A stretch of 64,000 nt of DNA from Mucilaginibacter mali (lineage in GTDB: Bacteria; Bacteroidota; Bacteroidia; Sphingobacteriales; Sphingobacteriaceae), in the NCBI RefSeq assembly GCF_013283875.1, contig NZ_CP054139.1, positions 5,084,001 to 5,148,000 of the forward strand. The letters are read 5' to 3'. Positions 26,309 to 33,730 of the stretch are shown here, one piece after another. The position numbers and the translations under genes are program-made. The notes below the pieces were generated by a model. That model was given only the letters and a program-made list of their open reading frames with translations. It was not told where the DNA came from and did no database searches. Every line of letters starts with the position of its first letter. Position 1 is the stretch's first letter.

Positions 26309-26574
26309 TCTTTTCTGAAAAATCTTTTCGGGATATTAATCGAATAGTTGAATTCAATAATAGAAGAAACCTGTCTGATAGATATTCAAAAGCATTTGTT
26401 AAAGGGTTGAACAAACGACTAAAATTATTACTAAAACAACCCCAAAGTGGTATCGCTACGGATGCAGAAAATACGCTTTTATTAATTGGGGATCAATATT
26501 ATATCTTCTACATGTACGATGAATTAGTTATTGAGATAAAATCGATATACCATCAAAAAGAAAATGTTCGATAA
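26293..26574 (+). CDS. RelE/ParE-family toxin
   Basis: 93 residues, basic (many Lys/Arg). The ParE-type fold pattern is visible: IVFSEKSFRDINRIVEF at the start, an arginine-rich helix NNRRNLSDRYSKAF, LLKQPQSGI and a C-terminal beta part LLIGDQYYIFYMYDE. It could act on mRNA at the ribosome or on gyrase; the sequence does not decide. Convergent with trpC, with a shared terminator. Confidence 0.87.
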   Translation: MAKRIVFSEKSFRDINRIVEFNNRRNLSDRYSKAFVKGLNKRLKLLLKQPQSGIATDAENTLLLIGDQYYIFYMYDELVIEIKSIYHQKENVR

Positions 26575-26596
26575 GGATAAGCTTTATCGAACATTT
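26562..26596. terminator. bidirectional terminator between toxin gene and trpC
   Basis: Perfect 13-base arms AAATGTTCGATAA (26562-26574) and its complement (26584-26596) around a 9-base loop. The left arm includes the toxin stop codon. T- or A-rich tracts lie on both sides, so it can serve both convergent genes. Confidence 0.72.
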
Positions 26597-26621
26597 AAAA
26601 TATAATTGCTTCCGGACCTTC

Positions 26622-27467
26622 CTACAATCCTTTCACAAACTCTTGCATTGCCGCGCCCGGCTCTTCCTGCCGCATAAAATTTTCGCCGATAAGGAAGCCG
26701 TTAAAGCCAGCTGTCTTCAATCGCTTAATGGTCTCCGTATCGCTGATAGCGCTTTCCGATACCTTCATAAATTCGGCGGGAATATGTTGTGCCAGTTGGA
26801 ACGATGTTTCTACCGATACCGTAAAATCGGCCAGGTTACGGTTGTTTACGCCAATGGCATCTACATTGGGGTTAATGCTACGCTGCAGTTCTTCCAGGTT
26901 ATGCACTTCCAGCAGTACATTCAAGCCCAAACTTTTGGCCAGCGATGCCAGCGTTTGGATCTCGGCAGGGGTGAGGATGGCGGCAATCAACAAAATGATA
27001 TCCGCCCCCCAAGCCTTGGCTTCCAGTACCTGGTATTCGTCTATCATAAAATCCTTGCGCAGCAGGGGGATGTTGTTAACGCGGCGGGCAGCTAACAGAT
27101 CGGCTGGCTGGCCCATAAAAAAGTCGGTATCCGTTAATACCGATATGGCCGATGCGCCTGCCGCGGCATAGCCAGTGGTTACCTCTCCAACCGTCACCTT
27201 ATCGTTAATAATGCCTTTTGATGGCGAGCGGCGTTTAAACTCGGCAATAATACCGGTACGTTCCGGATCCAACAAAAACTCGCGGAACGAGTAAGGTTGC
27301 CTGTTGAAATATTCGGCCGCTTCCAGCTGGGCAATGCTTACCTGCTGTTTGGCCAAAGCTACTTCTTCTTTTTTGCGGATAACTATTTTATCGAGGATGG
27401 TGCCCCCCTGCCCCCTAAAGGGGGTGTTTATTTCGGATATCGTATTTTCCATTTCGGATGTATTCAT
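26622..27467 (-). CDS. trpC: indole-3-glycerol-phosphate synthase TrpC with repeat-derived N-terminus
   Basis: 281 residues. The TrpC barrel is complete: ILDKIVIRKKEEVALAKQQV, IIAEFKRRSPSKG with catalytic Lys, RKDFMIDEYQVLEAKAWGA, LNVLLEVHNLEEL, GVNNRNL and VSESAI, FLIGENFM. It closes the indole ring in tryptophan synthesis. The usual start would lie just before ILDKI; here the first 22 or so residues (through NTPFRGQGG) are read from a palindromic element at 27401-27543. The start could be Met-1 (27467) or Met-6 (27452). It is downstream of trpE and trpG on the same strand. Confidence 0.96.
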   Translation of the reverse strand: MNTSEMENTISEINTPFRGQGGTILDKIVIRKKEEVALAKQQVSIAQLEAAEYFNRQPYSFREFLLDPERTGIIAEFKRRSPSKGIINDKVTVGEVTTGYAAAGASAISVLTDTDFFMGQPADLLAARRVNNIPLLRKDFMIDEYQVLEAKAWGADIILLIAAILTPAEIQTLASLAKSLGLNVLLEVHNLEELQRSINPNVDAIGVNNRNLADFTVSVETSFQLAQHIPAEFMKVSESAISDTETIKRLKTAGFNGFLIGENFMRQEEPGAAMQEFVKGL

Positions 27468-27543
27468 CTATCAATTCATCATTTGCACATCTGCATATGC
27501 GCAAATATGCACATTCACTCCCTCTTTAGGGGGTTGGGGGGCA
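27401..27543. repeat. inverted-repeat element bridging trpG end and trpC start
   Basis: Imperfect inverted ends: TGCCCCCCTGCCCCCTAAAG at 27401-27420 and, in reverse, TGCCCCCCAACCCCCTAAAG at 27524-27543. One end encodes the last residues and stop of trpG, the other encodes the N-terminal extension of trpC. This placement suggests insertion into a formerly shorter trpG-trpC junction. Confidence 0.65.
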
Positions 27544-28107
27544 TAACCAATTTTGCATCATCTCCTTCCCAAACTCGGTTAATACCGATTCGGGGTGAAA
27601 TTGCACGCCACGCACATCGTATTCTTTATGGCACAAGGCCATTATTGAATTATCGGCTTCATCAATTGCTGTGATCTTTAAACTATCCGGCAAACCCTCG
27701 CGCGATACTACCCAGCTGTGGTAACGGCCAACTTTGAACGATGCCGGCAAGCCTTTAAACAGTTGCTCTTCGGTATCAGTTACTTTAATTGGGGTAGCAA
27801 TACCATGCATCGGTCGGCTCAGATTGTACAGCGTCCCGCCAAAAACCTCGGCAATGGCCTGCTGGCCTAAACATACTCCAAATATACTTTTAGTTGGCGC
27901 ATACGTTTTGATCACATCCAACAACAAACCGGCTTCGGATGGGATACCCGGGCCTGGCGAAAGGATAATGCGGCCGAACGCGTCCACATCCTCCAGTTTA
28001 AACTGGTCGTTGCGCCATACTTCGCATTCCAGGCCAATCTCGTTCACCAAATGCACCAGGTTATAGGTAAAAGAATCGTAGTTATCTATTATTAATATCT
28101 TGCTCAT
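27526..28107 (-). CDS. trpG: anthranilate synthase component II (glutamine amidotransferase) TrpG
   Basis: 193 residues. Class I glutaminase with IDNYDSFTYNLVHLV at the start, LSPGPGIP, catalytic Cys in GVCLGQQAIAE near residue 80, and the His/Glu pair in VQFHPESVLTEFGK near residue 170. It supplies ammonia to TrpE. The last residues WLCPPTP and the stop are read from the palindromic element at 27401-27543, so the native end was probably slightly different. A repeat lies between it and trpE. Confidence 0.97.
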   Translation of the reverse strand: MSKILIIDNYDSFTYNLVHLVNEIGLECEVWRNDQFKLEDVDAFGRIILSPGPGIPSEAGLLLDVIKTYAPTKSIFGVCLGQQAIAEVFGGTLYNLSRPMHGIATPIKVTDTEEQLFKGLPASFKVGRYHSWVVSREGLPDSLKITAIDEADNSIMALCHKEYDVRGVQFHPESVLTEFGKEMMQNWLCPPTP

Positions 28108-28120
28108 TTTTGTATTTAAT

Positions 28121-28267
28121 TACGTCATTGCGAGGTACGAAGTTACGTTTAGAAGCCTCACCCTGCCCTCTCCTTTGGAGAGGGTTCTAAAAGAGTTTCT
28201 TAAGTCCTCTCCTTTGGAGAGGATTTAGGTGAGGCGTTCGCCGCTCTGCTCCTCTCAATGTCATTTT
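28121..28267. repeat. composite repeat: CCTCACC hairpin nested in TCATTGCGAGG ends
   Basis: Inner part 28155-28235 is nearly the same as 24730-24807. It is flanked by ACGTCATTGCGAGGTACGAA on the left and GCTCCTCTCAATGTCAT on the right, remnants of the TCATTGCGAGGTACGAAG family seen intact at 35732-36117. It lies in the trpE-trpG gap. Confidence 0.8.
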
Positions 28268-28299
28268 GTTTTTCCTAATCTCTAATTACTAACCTCTAA

Positions 28300-29709
28300 T
28301 CACAATTCCGTAGCCATCTCCAGCGCTTTCCTTAGCGCCGCTATCTTATTATCCACTTCCTTTAATTCACTTTCCGCTATCGAATCGGCTACAATACCGG
28401 CACCGGCCTGGTAATGCAGCGTGTTATTCTTACTCAGGAACGAGCGGATCATAATGGCATGGTTAAAATCGCCATTGAAACCAAGGTAGCCAATGGCCCC
28501 GCTGTAAAAGCTGCGCTTAATGTTTTCATTCTCGTCGATGATCTCCATTGCCCGGTACTTTGGCGCGCCGCTTAGCGTACCGGCGGGGTAAGTATCGGCC
28601 ACTATTTTAAACGATGACACTCCCGGGCGCAGGTTACCGCTCACGTGCGATACCAGGTGGATAAGGTGCGAGTAATACTGCACCTCTTTAAAAGCCTTCA
28701 CTTCTACCTGTGTACAATGGCGGCTCAGGTCGTTACGGGCCAAATCAACCAGCATCACGTGCTCGGCCGATTCTTTAGGGTCGGCTTGCAGCTTGCGTGC
28801 TATTTCGGCATCCTTCTCATCGTCGCCACTGCGTTTAAAAGTACCGGCGATGGGGAATATGCTGGCCACGCGATTCTTTACCGTGATCTGCGCCTCGGGC
28901 GATGAGCCGAAGATGCGGAAATCGCCATAATCAAAATAGAACAGGTAAGGCGATGGGTTGATGGAGCGCAGCGCCCGGTAAACGTTAAACTCATCGCCGC
29001 TAAATTCCTGCGAGAACGCCCGTGACGGTACGATCTGGAATACATCGCCACGGTAAATGTGCTGCTTCATCTTCTCCACAATGGCCATAAAGCCCTCGTT
29101 GGTCAGGTTGCTTTGCTCGGTACCCGCGGTTTTAAAATGATATTCGGGAAAATTCTTATTGCGGATCAGGTACGAGATCTTTTCTAATCCCTGGCCATCG
29201 TTCTCATCGCCGGTTTGGTTCTCGAAGATGTAAAGTTCGTTCTTGAAGTGGTCGATAGCGATAATGTACCGGTAGATATGATATTGCATCTCGGGGATAC
29301 GGCGCGCGGTGTCGTCCGACTGCTTCAATTTAATGGTTTCGAAATGCTCTACAGCTTCGTGGGTAAAATAGCCAAATAAGCCATTCGATATCATTTTCAA
29401 ACCCGTCTCGGTAGTTTCAAAAGCGGCAAGGAAACTGTCTATCTTATCCAGCAATTCAAACTGGCCGGGCTGGTAGTTTTCCTTCGTGCCATCGGGGTAT
29501 TTAATGTTCAGTTCACCTGCGGTGAGGGTTAAGCCGCCGATTGGTTCGCAGCAAACGTAGCTCATGCTGTTCTCGCGACTGTGATAGTCCGAACTTTCCA
29601 GCAGGAGGGCGTTGGGGAATACATCGCGCAGGCGCAGGTAAATGCTCACCGGCGTAGTGGTATCGGCTAACAGGCGTTTATGGGTAGTGTTTATTTTTAT
29701 CTTTTTCAT
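28300..29709 (-). CDS. trpE: anthranilate synthase component I TrpE
   Basis: 469 residues. N-terminal anthranilate-synthase domain, then the chorismate-binding domain with IFGSSPEAQ, PIAGTFKRSGDD, EHVMLVDLARND, and PAGTLSGAPKYRAMEII near the end, all diagnostic of TrpE. The Trp-feedback motif LLES (LLESSDYHS) is present near residue 36, so enzyme-level feedback by tryptophan is likely. It starts after a leader peptide and terminator (29742-29871). It forms anthranilate from chorismate with TrpG. Confidence 0.97.
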   Translation of the reverse strand: MKKIKINTTHKRLLADTTTPVSIYLRLRDVFPNALLLESSDYHSRENSMSYVCCEPIGGLTLTAGELNIKYPDGTKENYQPGQFELLDKIDSFLAAFETTETGLKMISNGLFGYFTHEAVEHFETIKLKQSDDTARRIPEMQYHIYRYIIAIDHFKNELYIFENQTGDENDGQGLEKISYLIRNKNFPEYHFKTAGTEQSNLTNEGFMAIVEKMKQHIYRGDVFQIVPSRAFSQEFSGDEFNVYRALRSINPSPYLFYFDYGDFRIFGSSPEAQITVKNRVASIFPIAGTFKRSGDDEKDAEIARKLQADPKESAEHVMLVDLARNDLSRHCTQVEVKAFKEVQYYSHLIHLVSHVSGNLRPGVSSFKIVADTYPAGTLSGAPKYRAMEIIDENENIKRSFYSGAIGYLGFNGDFNHAIMIRSFLSKNNTLHYQAGAGIVADSIAESELKEVDNKIAALRKALEMATEL

Positions 29710-29741
29710 TTGTTGATGTGCTTTGGGGAGGGCCTATAACG

Positions 29742-29769
29742 AAAAAACCCGGCTATGGTGCGCCGGGTT
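29742..29769 (-). terminator. trp attenuator terminator
   Basis: Stem AACCCGGC/GCCGGGTT (8 bases, 8-base loop) followed on the minus strand by a run of U. It lies between the leader peptide stop (29806) and the trpE start (29709). A GCCGG in the leader peptide codons (CAG CCG GTA) could pair with CCGGC of its 5' arm as an antiterminator. Confidence 0.8.
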
Positions 29770-29805
29770 CTCAAATAGGTTTATAATCGCTTAGTTATTT
29801 TAGGA

Positions 29806-29871
29806 TCATAAATTTACCGGCTGCCAATTTAATTGGTGCCACCAGCTTAATTTATGGGCGATTTGAATCAT
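29806..29871 (-). CDS. trpL: trp leader peptide
   Basis: A 21-codon reading frame on the minus strand, MIQIAHKLSWWHQLNWQPVN then L and stop. Three of 21 codons are Trp, two of them adjacent (residues 10, 11, 16), which is far above chance. It lies directly upstream of an intrinsic terminator and trpE, the layout of ribosome-dependent attenuation. If charged tRNA-Trp is scarce the ribosome would stall at the Trp codons and change the RNA fold. Confidence 0.82.
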   Translation of the reverse strand: MIQIAHKLSWWHQLNWQPVNL

Positions 29872-29878
29872 TGGATAG

Positions 29879-29908
29879 CAAAAATATAAATAAATATTAA
29901 AGTGCAAA
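29879..29908 (-). promoter_or_regulatory. candidate Bacteroidota promoter of the trp operon
   Basis: On the minus strand TTTG at 29908-29905, an 18-base spacer, then TATTTTTG at 29886-29879, matching TTTG / TAnnTTTG. The predicted start lies a few bases before the leader ATG at 29871, so the leader peptide would have a very short 5' end. Spacer length is slightly below the usual 19-21. Confidence 0.5.
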
Positions 29909-29928
29909 CTTTTTCTGAAAAATAATTG

Positions 29929-30369
29929 TTAGCTGCTCATCCCAAATAAACCCCTGCCACTCTGTAATATAGCCACTACAATAATAACGGTAGCCAGCGT
30001 ATAAAATATAGCGATAGCGCGATGTTTAGCTTCGGGCGTTGCGGCTTTTTTAGATTTGCTATGGCCAACGGTGATCAGCGCGATGGCAATGATCATCATG
30101 GTAATGTGCTCAACCGTCCAGTAGCGCAGGTCGTGATCCTTCATGGTATCGGCCGTAAACTTTACCCATGGACTTATAAAATACAGCACTAAACCAATCA
30201 GTAATTGGGTGTGCGCCGATATCATGGCAAACAAATTCATTTTGCGGTTACCCTCGGTATAAGGTTTTTTGCCCAGCCAGCCGGCCAGCGCCTGGATAAT
30301 GGCCAATACAATCAGTATAAAAACGATATACCTGAAACCCGAATGGAAATTTTTAAAGAAGCTATACAT
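29929..30369 (-). CDS. four-helix membrane protein (cytochrome-b-like annotation group)
   Basis: 146 residues. Four hydrophobic segments (about 14-32, 47-66, 85-104, 119-138) and His residues at helix ends (FHSGFRY, ISAHTQLL, VEHITMM, GHSKSK) that could ligate heme, though no firm assignment can be made. Proteins of this type are common and often labelled cytochrome b in Bacteroidota. It has its own position upstream of the trp leader. Confidence 0.78.
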   Translation of the reverse strand: MYSFFKNFHSGFRYIVFILIVLAIIQALAGWLGKKPYTEGNRKMNLFAMISAHTQLLIGLVLYFISPWVKFTADTMKDHDLRYWTVEHITMMIIAIALITVGHSKSKKAATPEAKHRAIAIFYTLATVIIVVAILQSGRGLFGMSS

Positions 30370-30418
30370 GGCTTAGTTTTTTTGATGCCCAAATATATTA
30401 ATAAATGTGGTTCGGCAC

Positions 30419-30450
30419 AGACTTACGAAGTTTCTAAAAATCGTAAGTCT
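30419..30450. repeat. short inverted repeat, AGACTTACGA type
   Basis: Arms AGACTTACGA (30419-30428) and TCGTAAGTCT (30441-30450). A similar ACTTACGAAGTTT stretch occurs near 36250. It sits between two minus-strand genes and lacks a clear T run, so I call it a repeat. Confidence 0.55.
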
Positions 30451-30456
30451 AAATTT

Positions 30457-30882
30457 TTACTTTACATGTTCGCGTAAGCCTACCTTGTAAGCTATAGCCA
30501 TGTGCCTTCTAAATTCCGGGGTGATATCGGCCATATTGTACAGCCGGAAATGGTGTACAAAAAAGCGGTTGTTCAGGTTATCAATCTTGTAAAAGATAGT
30601 GTCATTGGGATGCGGTTCAACCATTACCAGGTGTCCATCTAAGTAATCGGTACCTAATTTATTGATGGAGGCGAAGCGCATTTTTACCAGTAGGGCCACC
30701 CGTGTTTTTACCGGGTGCAATTCGTATGGGCCGATGCTCTTGTACGCTTCCAAAAACTCATGGAATAACGATTGCGCGATTGCTGATCTGCCGGATAAAA
30801 AATGCTCAATAGCATATTGTCCGCAGGAATGGGACTGATTTTTATTGAAGAAATGCTGGTTACAGTTTGGACATTCCCACAT
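30457..30882 (-). CDS. DUF5655 domain protein with N-terminal Cys pair
   Basis: 141 residues. The start MWECPNCNQHFFNKNQSHSCG has a CPxC pair and a later His/Cys that could hold a zinc, followed by the DUF5655 part (FHEFLEAYKSIGPYELHPVKTRVALLVKMRFASI and DGHLVMVEPH). The domain is widespread and of unknown role, often a single-gene unit. Nothing in the neighbourhood adds a role. Confidence 0.85.
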   Translation of the reverse strand: MWECPNCNQHFFNKNQSHSCGQYAIEHFLSGRSAIAQSLFHEFLEAYKSIGPYELHPVKTRVALLVKMRFASINKLGTDYLDGHLVMVEPHPNDTIFYKIDNLNNRFFVHHFRLYNMADITPEFRRHMAIAYKVGLREHVK

Positions 30883-30958
30883 GGTTCTACTGGTTTATAA
30901 TTTCATCGGTGCAATCACAAATGATGGAGGCAAAGCCCCCGAAGCTTTTTTTCGAATT

Positions 30959-31429
30959 TTAACAGACCCGCAGATATTTGAGCACATTTGCTATGATCAC
31001 AATAACTATTATAAAAACAACCAGCATTCCCGTTTTCTTTGTTTTTAGCTGATACGCTACCAGGAATGCTATTATCCAATGATATACCGCCATTACAAGA
31101 TTGGCTATAACAAAATCTTCCATCGAAAAACCATCTACGTAACATCTAACCGATTGGAATACTATTTCGGCTATTCCCCCTATAGCAAAAGTCTGTACTG
31201 TGAGTTTAAGTATGCTGATATTTGCGTTTTGCTTCACTATCTTCTTTTCAGAAATAATAAAGACCGTCAGTATCATGATAAAAATTATCGGACCATTTGT
31301 TTTGATAGAAGTAGTTGGTATAAATTCAGGGATGTTTAGGCCCATTTCATAAAACGTATACCACAACACTAAATGTGCTGCAGCCAGTATTGCAGCAGCT
31401 ATAATAATTATACTACTTATTGATCTCAT
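30959..31429 (-). CDS. four-helix membrane protein of unknown function
   Basis: 156 residues with four hydrophobic segments and short polar loops; no recognised motif. The local base composition is rich in A and T compared with flanking genes. A stand-alone gene whose start lies just after the terminator of the DUF2911 gene. Could be a recently acquired or fast-evolving protein. Confidence 0.65.
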   Translation of the reverse strand: MRSISSIIIIAAAILAAAHLVLWYTFYEMGLNIPEFIPTTSIKTNGPIIFIMILTVFIISEKKIVKQNANISILKLTVQTFAIGGIAEIVFQSVRCYVDGFSMEDFVIANLVMAVYHWIIAFLVAYQLKTKKTGMLVVFIIVIVIIANVLKYLRVC

Positions 31430-31436
31430 CTACTAA

Positions 31437-31463
31437 ACAAAAAAGACCGCGATTGCGGTCTTT
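31437..31463 (-). terminator. terminator of the DUF2911 gene
   Basis: Stem AAAGACCGC/GCGGTCTTT (31442-31450 and 31455-31463) with a 4-base loop, followed on the minus strand by a T run. About 60 bases past the stop at 31523. Confidence 0.85.
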
Positions 31464-31522
31464 AAATTTATAATAAAACGCGAAAAAATCAGCACAATCA
31501 CAAAATCATTCTAAATCAGCGG

Positions 31523-32365
31523 TCATTTCTTCGCCTGCGCAATTACCTCGTTATTTAAGCGCACGTATTCATCTGTTTTATCTTTAGTGGCAGCTTCAAC
31601 ACCAGCCTGAGCCGCGGCTATAGCACCGGCTTTATCGCCTTTGCGCAACAGGATGCGGGCTTTCCATAACTTAGATACGTACGATGACATGTTGGGGTTC
31701 TTCTCCAGTTCGGTGGCCCAGGCTAAAGCCTTGTCCATATCCTTGTTGTTATTGTAGTAGTAGATCAGCGATTCATAATATGGTTTTCTTGCGGTACCCA
31801 TAGCCGAATCGATACGGGCCATTACCTTAGCATCAATATCGGTAACGATATGGAATGCAAAGCCTGAATGTTCCCACTTCATTTGCAAGTCGCAGGTGGT
31901 AGGGGTAACGTTAATGAAATCTAAGGTCATGGTTTCTACCAGGTCTTTCAACTTGTCGGTTTTTACCTTGAAGCGCATCAGATCGTCCTTATCGCTATAG
32001 GTGTAAGCCCCCCACTGTTTTGGTTTTTTGCTGATGATGATGGTCCACTCGTCCTGGCCCGGGATGCTGAACAGGCCGTATTCGCCGGCTGGTACTTTTT
32101 GATCGTTGATGATCACATCATCAGTAAATTTCAGTACAGTAGCACTGTTGGCACCGGTACGCCAAACCACGTTGTAAAGCTCCATCCCGCCGAAGATCTT
32201 GCGGCCTTTTACATTTGGGCGGGCATAGGTTAGGGTAATTTTGCCCAGGCCAAATTGCTGGTTAATTACCTGTGTTGAACTTGGCGCCGGGGTTATTTGC
32301 GCAAAACCGGTGTAAGCCGACAGCGTTAAAGCCGCGGCAAATAATTTTACGATCAATTTTTTCAT
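31523..32365 (-). CDS. secreted DUF2911 domain protein
   Basis: 280 residues. A signal peptide ends near GFAQITP; the DUF2911 domain follows with SSTQVINQQFGLGKITLTYA, RPNVKGRKIFGG, VVWRTGANSATVLKF, KVPAGEYGLFSIP and WTIIISKKPKQWG. The C-terminal third is helical with TPR-like features (YYNNNKDMDKALAWATELE). The family occurs mainly in Bacteroidota and has no known activity. Confidence 0.93.
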   Translation of the reverse strand: MKKLIVKLFAAALTLSAYTGFAQITPAPSSTQVINQQFGLGKITLTYARPNVKGRKIFGGMELYNVVWRTGANSATVLKFTDDVIINDQKVPAGEYGLFSIPGQDEWTIIISKKPKQWGAYTYSDKDDLMRFKVKTDKLKDLVETMTLDFINVTPTTCDLQMKWEHSGFAFHIVTDIDAKVMARIDSAMGTARKPYYESLIYYYNNNKDMDKALAWATELEKNPNMSSYVSKLWKARILLRKGDKAGAIAAAQAGVEAATKDKTDEYVRLNNEVIAQAKK

Positions 32366-32731
32366 GTTCTTGGTTTTTAGTTTGATAGGACTAAGTTAGG
32401 TAAAATAGCTGATTAGCAAGTTGTTTAGTGTATCACCCTAATGGGGTGAATTTTGGATCGTTTGGTACTGTCTATTTAACTACAAAGGGCGCAAAGGTTT
32501 TCAAGTTCATGAACACAAAAGACACGGATCTTATAAAATTCGGCGCAACCTGATCTTTTTATCGGGCGTAGCCCGGAAAATTTTTTTGGATTTTAGGCTG
32601 TTTTTCACCGCCGCGTCATTGCGAGATACGAAGCAATCTCTACACCCTAATATCGGGTTTTATATCTACTCTGTATAGCTTAGAGATTGCTTCGTACCTC
32701 GCAATGACGCGCTGTATAATGTTTTTGGGAG
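32366..32731. other. intergenic region upstream of DUF2911 gene, holds an empty GTCATTGCGAG element
   Basis: The 366-base gap between the DUF2911 and nadA genes has no visible gene. 32433-32450 holds a short imperfect palindrome CACCCTAATGGGGTG, and 32613-32710 holds the hairpin element described separately. The remainder is AT-rich and should contain the promoter for the DUF2911 gene on the minus strand. Confidence 0.6.
32613..32710. mobile_element. empty (gene-less) TCATTGCGAGG inverted-repeat element
   Basis: Arms of 30 bases at 32613-32642 and 32681-32710 with one mismatch, around 38 bases. The arm starts GCGTCATTGCGAGATACGAA. The same arm sequence bounds the GIY-YIG gene at 35732-36117, so this is a short, gene-less relative, like a MITE. 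It lies between the DUF2911 and nadA genes. Confidence 0.82.
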
Positions 32732-33730
32732 TTAAAGTCCCAATTTAGCCGATATCTCCAGCATCCTTTCAATAGGTTTTACGGCATGTTCAATAATAGC
32801 TGCCGGTACTTCAATTTCCGGTGCTTCATTCTTCAGGCACAGGTATAGTTTTTCTAAAGTATTACGCTTCATATGCGGGCAATCGTTACAGGCGCAATTA
32901 TTATTTGGCGGGGCGGGGATAAACACCTTATCGGGATTATCCTTTTGCATCTGGTGCAATATGCCGGCTTCTGTGGCTACTATAAATTCTTTATCGGGGT
33001 GCGATGTGGCGTATTTTAGTATACCGGTGGTAGATCCGATATAGTCGGCCATTTCCAAAATGGTATCCTCGCACTCAGGATGCGCCAGCAGTTTGGCACC
33101 AGGATGGCGCTCTTTCAGTTTGGTGATCTTTTCGCGGCTAAATATCTCGTGCACCATACAGGCACCATTCCACAATACCAGGTCGCGGCCTGTTTTTTTG
33201 GCTACGTATGCACCCAGGTTTTTATCAGGGCCGAAGATGATCTTTTGCTCAGGCGGCAGGCTTTCCACAATTTGTACGGCGTTGCTGCTGGTACATACAA
33301 TATCGCTTAAAGCTTTCAGTTCGGCAGTGCAGTTTACGTAGGTGATCACCAGGTGATCGGGGTATTGCTCTTTAAACTTTTTGAACAGGTGAGGTGGACA
33401 GCTGTCGGCTAAACTGCAACCTGCCTTTACGTCGGGCAGTAAAACCTTTTTTGTGGGCGAAAGTATTTTGGCTGTTTCGGCCATAAAGTGTACGCCGGCG
33501 AATACGATAATATCGGCATCGGTTTTTGCAGCCTGTTGCGATAGGCCCAGGCTATCGCCAATATAATCGGCAATATCCTGTATATCTCCTTCCTGGTAAT
33601 AGTGGGCCAGTATAACCGCATTCTTTTGTTTTTTTAATTTTTCAATTTCATCAAAAAGGTCAAGCGTTGGGTCGATGTATTCATCGGCGTAACCTTTCAC
33701 ATTTATTTCTGCTAAAGTATCCATTTCCAC
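32732..33730 (-). CDS. nadA: quinolinate synthase NadA
   Basis: 332 residues. NadA pattern: NAVILAHYYQEGDIQDIADYI with catalytic Tyr/His region, LLPDVKAGCSLADSC with the first cluster Cys, LWNGACMVHE with the second, and CACNDCPHMKRN with the third, giving the 4Fe-4S site. It condenses iminoaspartate with DHAP to quinolinate. nadB, its partner, diverges from it across 401 bases. Confidence 0.97.
   Translation of the reverse strand: MEMDTLAEINVKGYADEYIDPTLDLFDEIEKLKKQKNAVILAHYYQEGDIQDIADYIGDSLGLSQQAAKTDADIIVFAGVHFMAETAKILSPTKKVLLPDVKAGCSLADSCPPHLFKKFKEQYPDHLVITYVNCTAELKALSDIVCTSSNAVQIVESLPPEQKIIFGPDKNLGAYVAKKTGRDLVLWNGACMVHEIFSREKITKLKERHPGAKLLAHPECEDTILEMADYIGSTTGILKYATSHPDKEFIVATEAGILHQMQKDNPDKVFIPAPPNNNCACNDCPHMKRNTLEKLYLCLKNEAPEIEVPAAIIEHAVKPIERMLEISAKLGL

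Noticed and set aside
29831..29845. GGTGGCACC in the trp leader as a T-box feature
   Set aside because: The match to the T-box AGGGTGGNACCGCG is partial, the rest of a T-box (stem I, antiterminator bulge) is missing, and the same bases read as Trp-Trp-His codons of the leader peptide.
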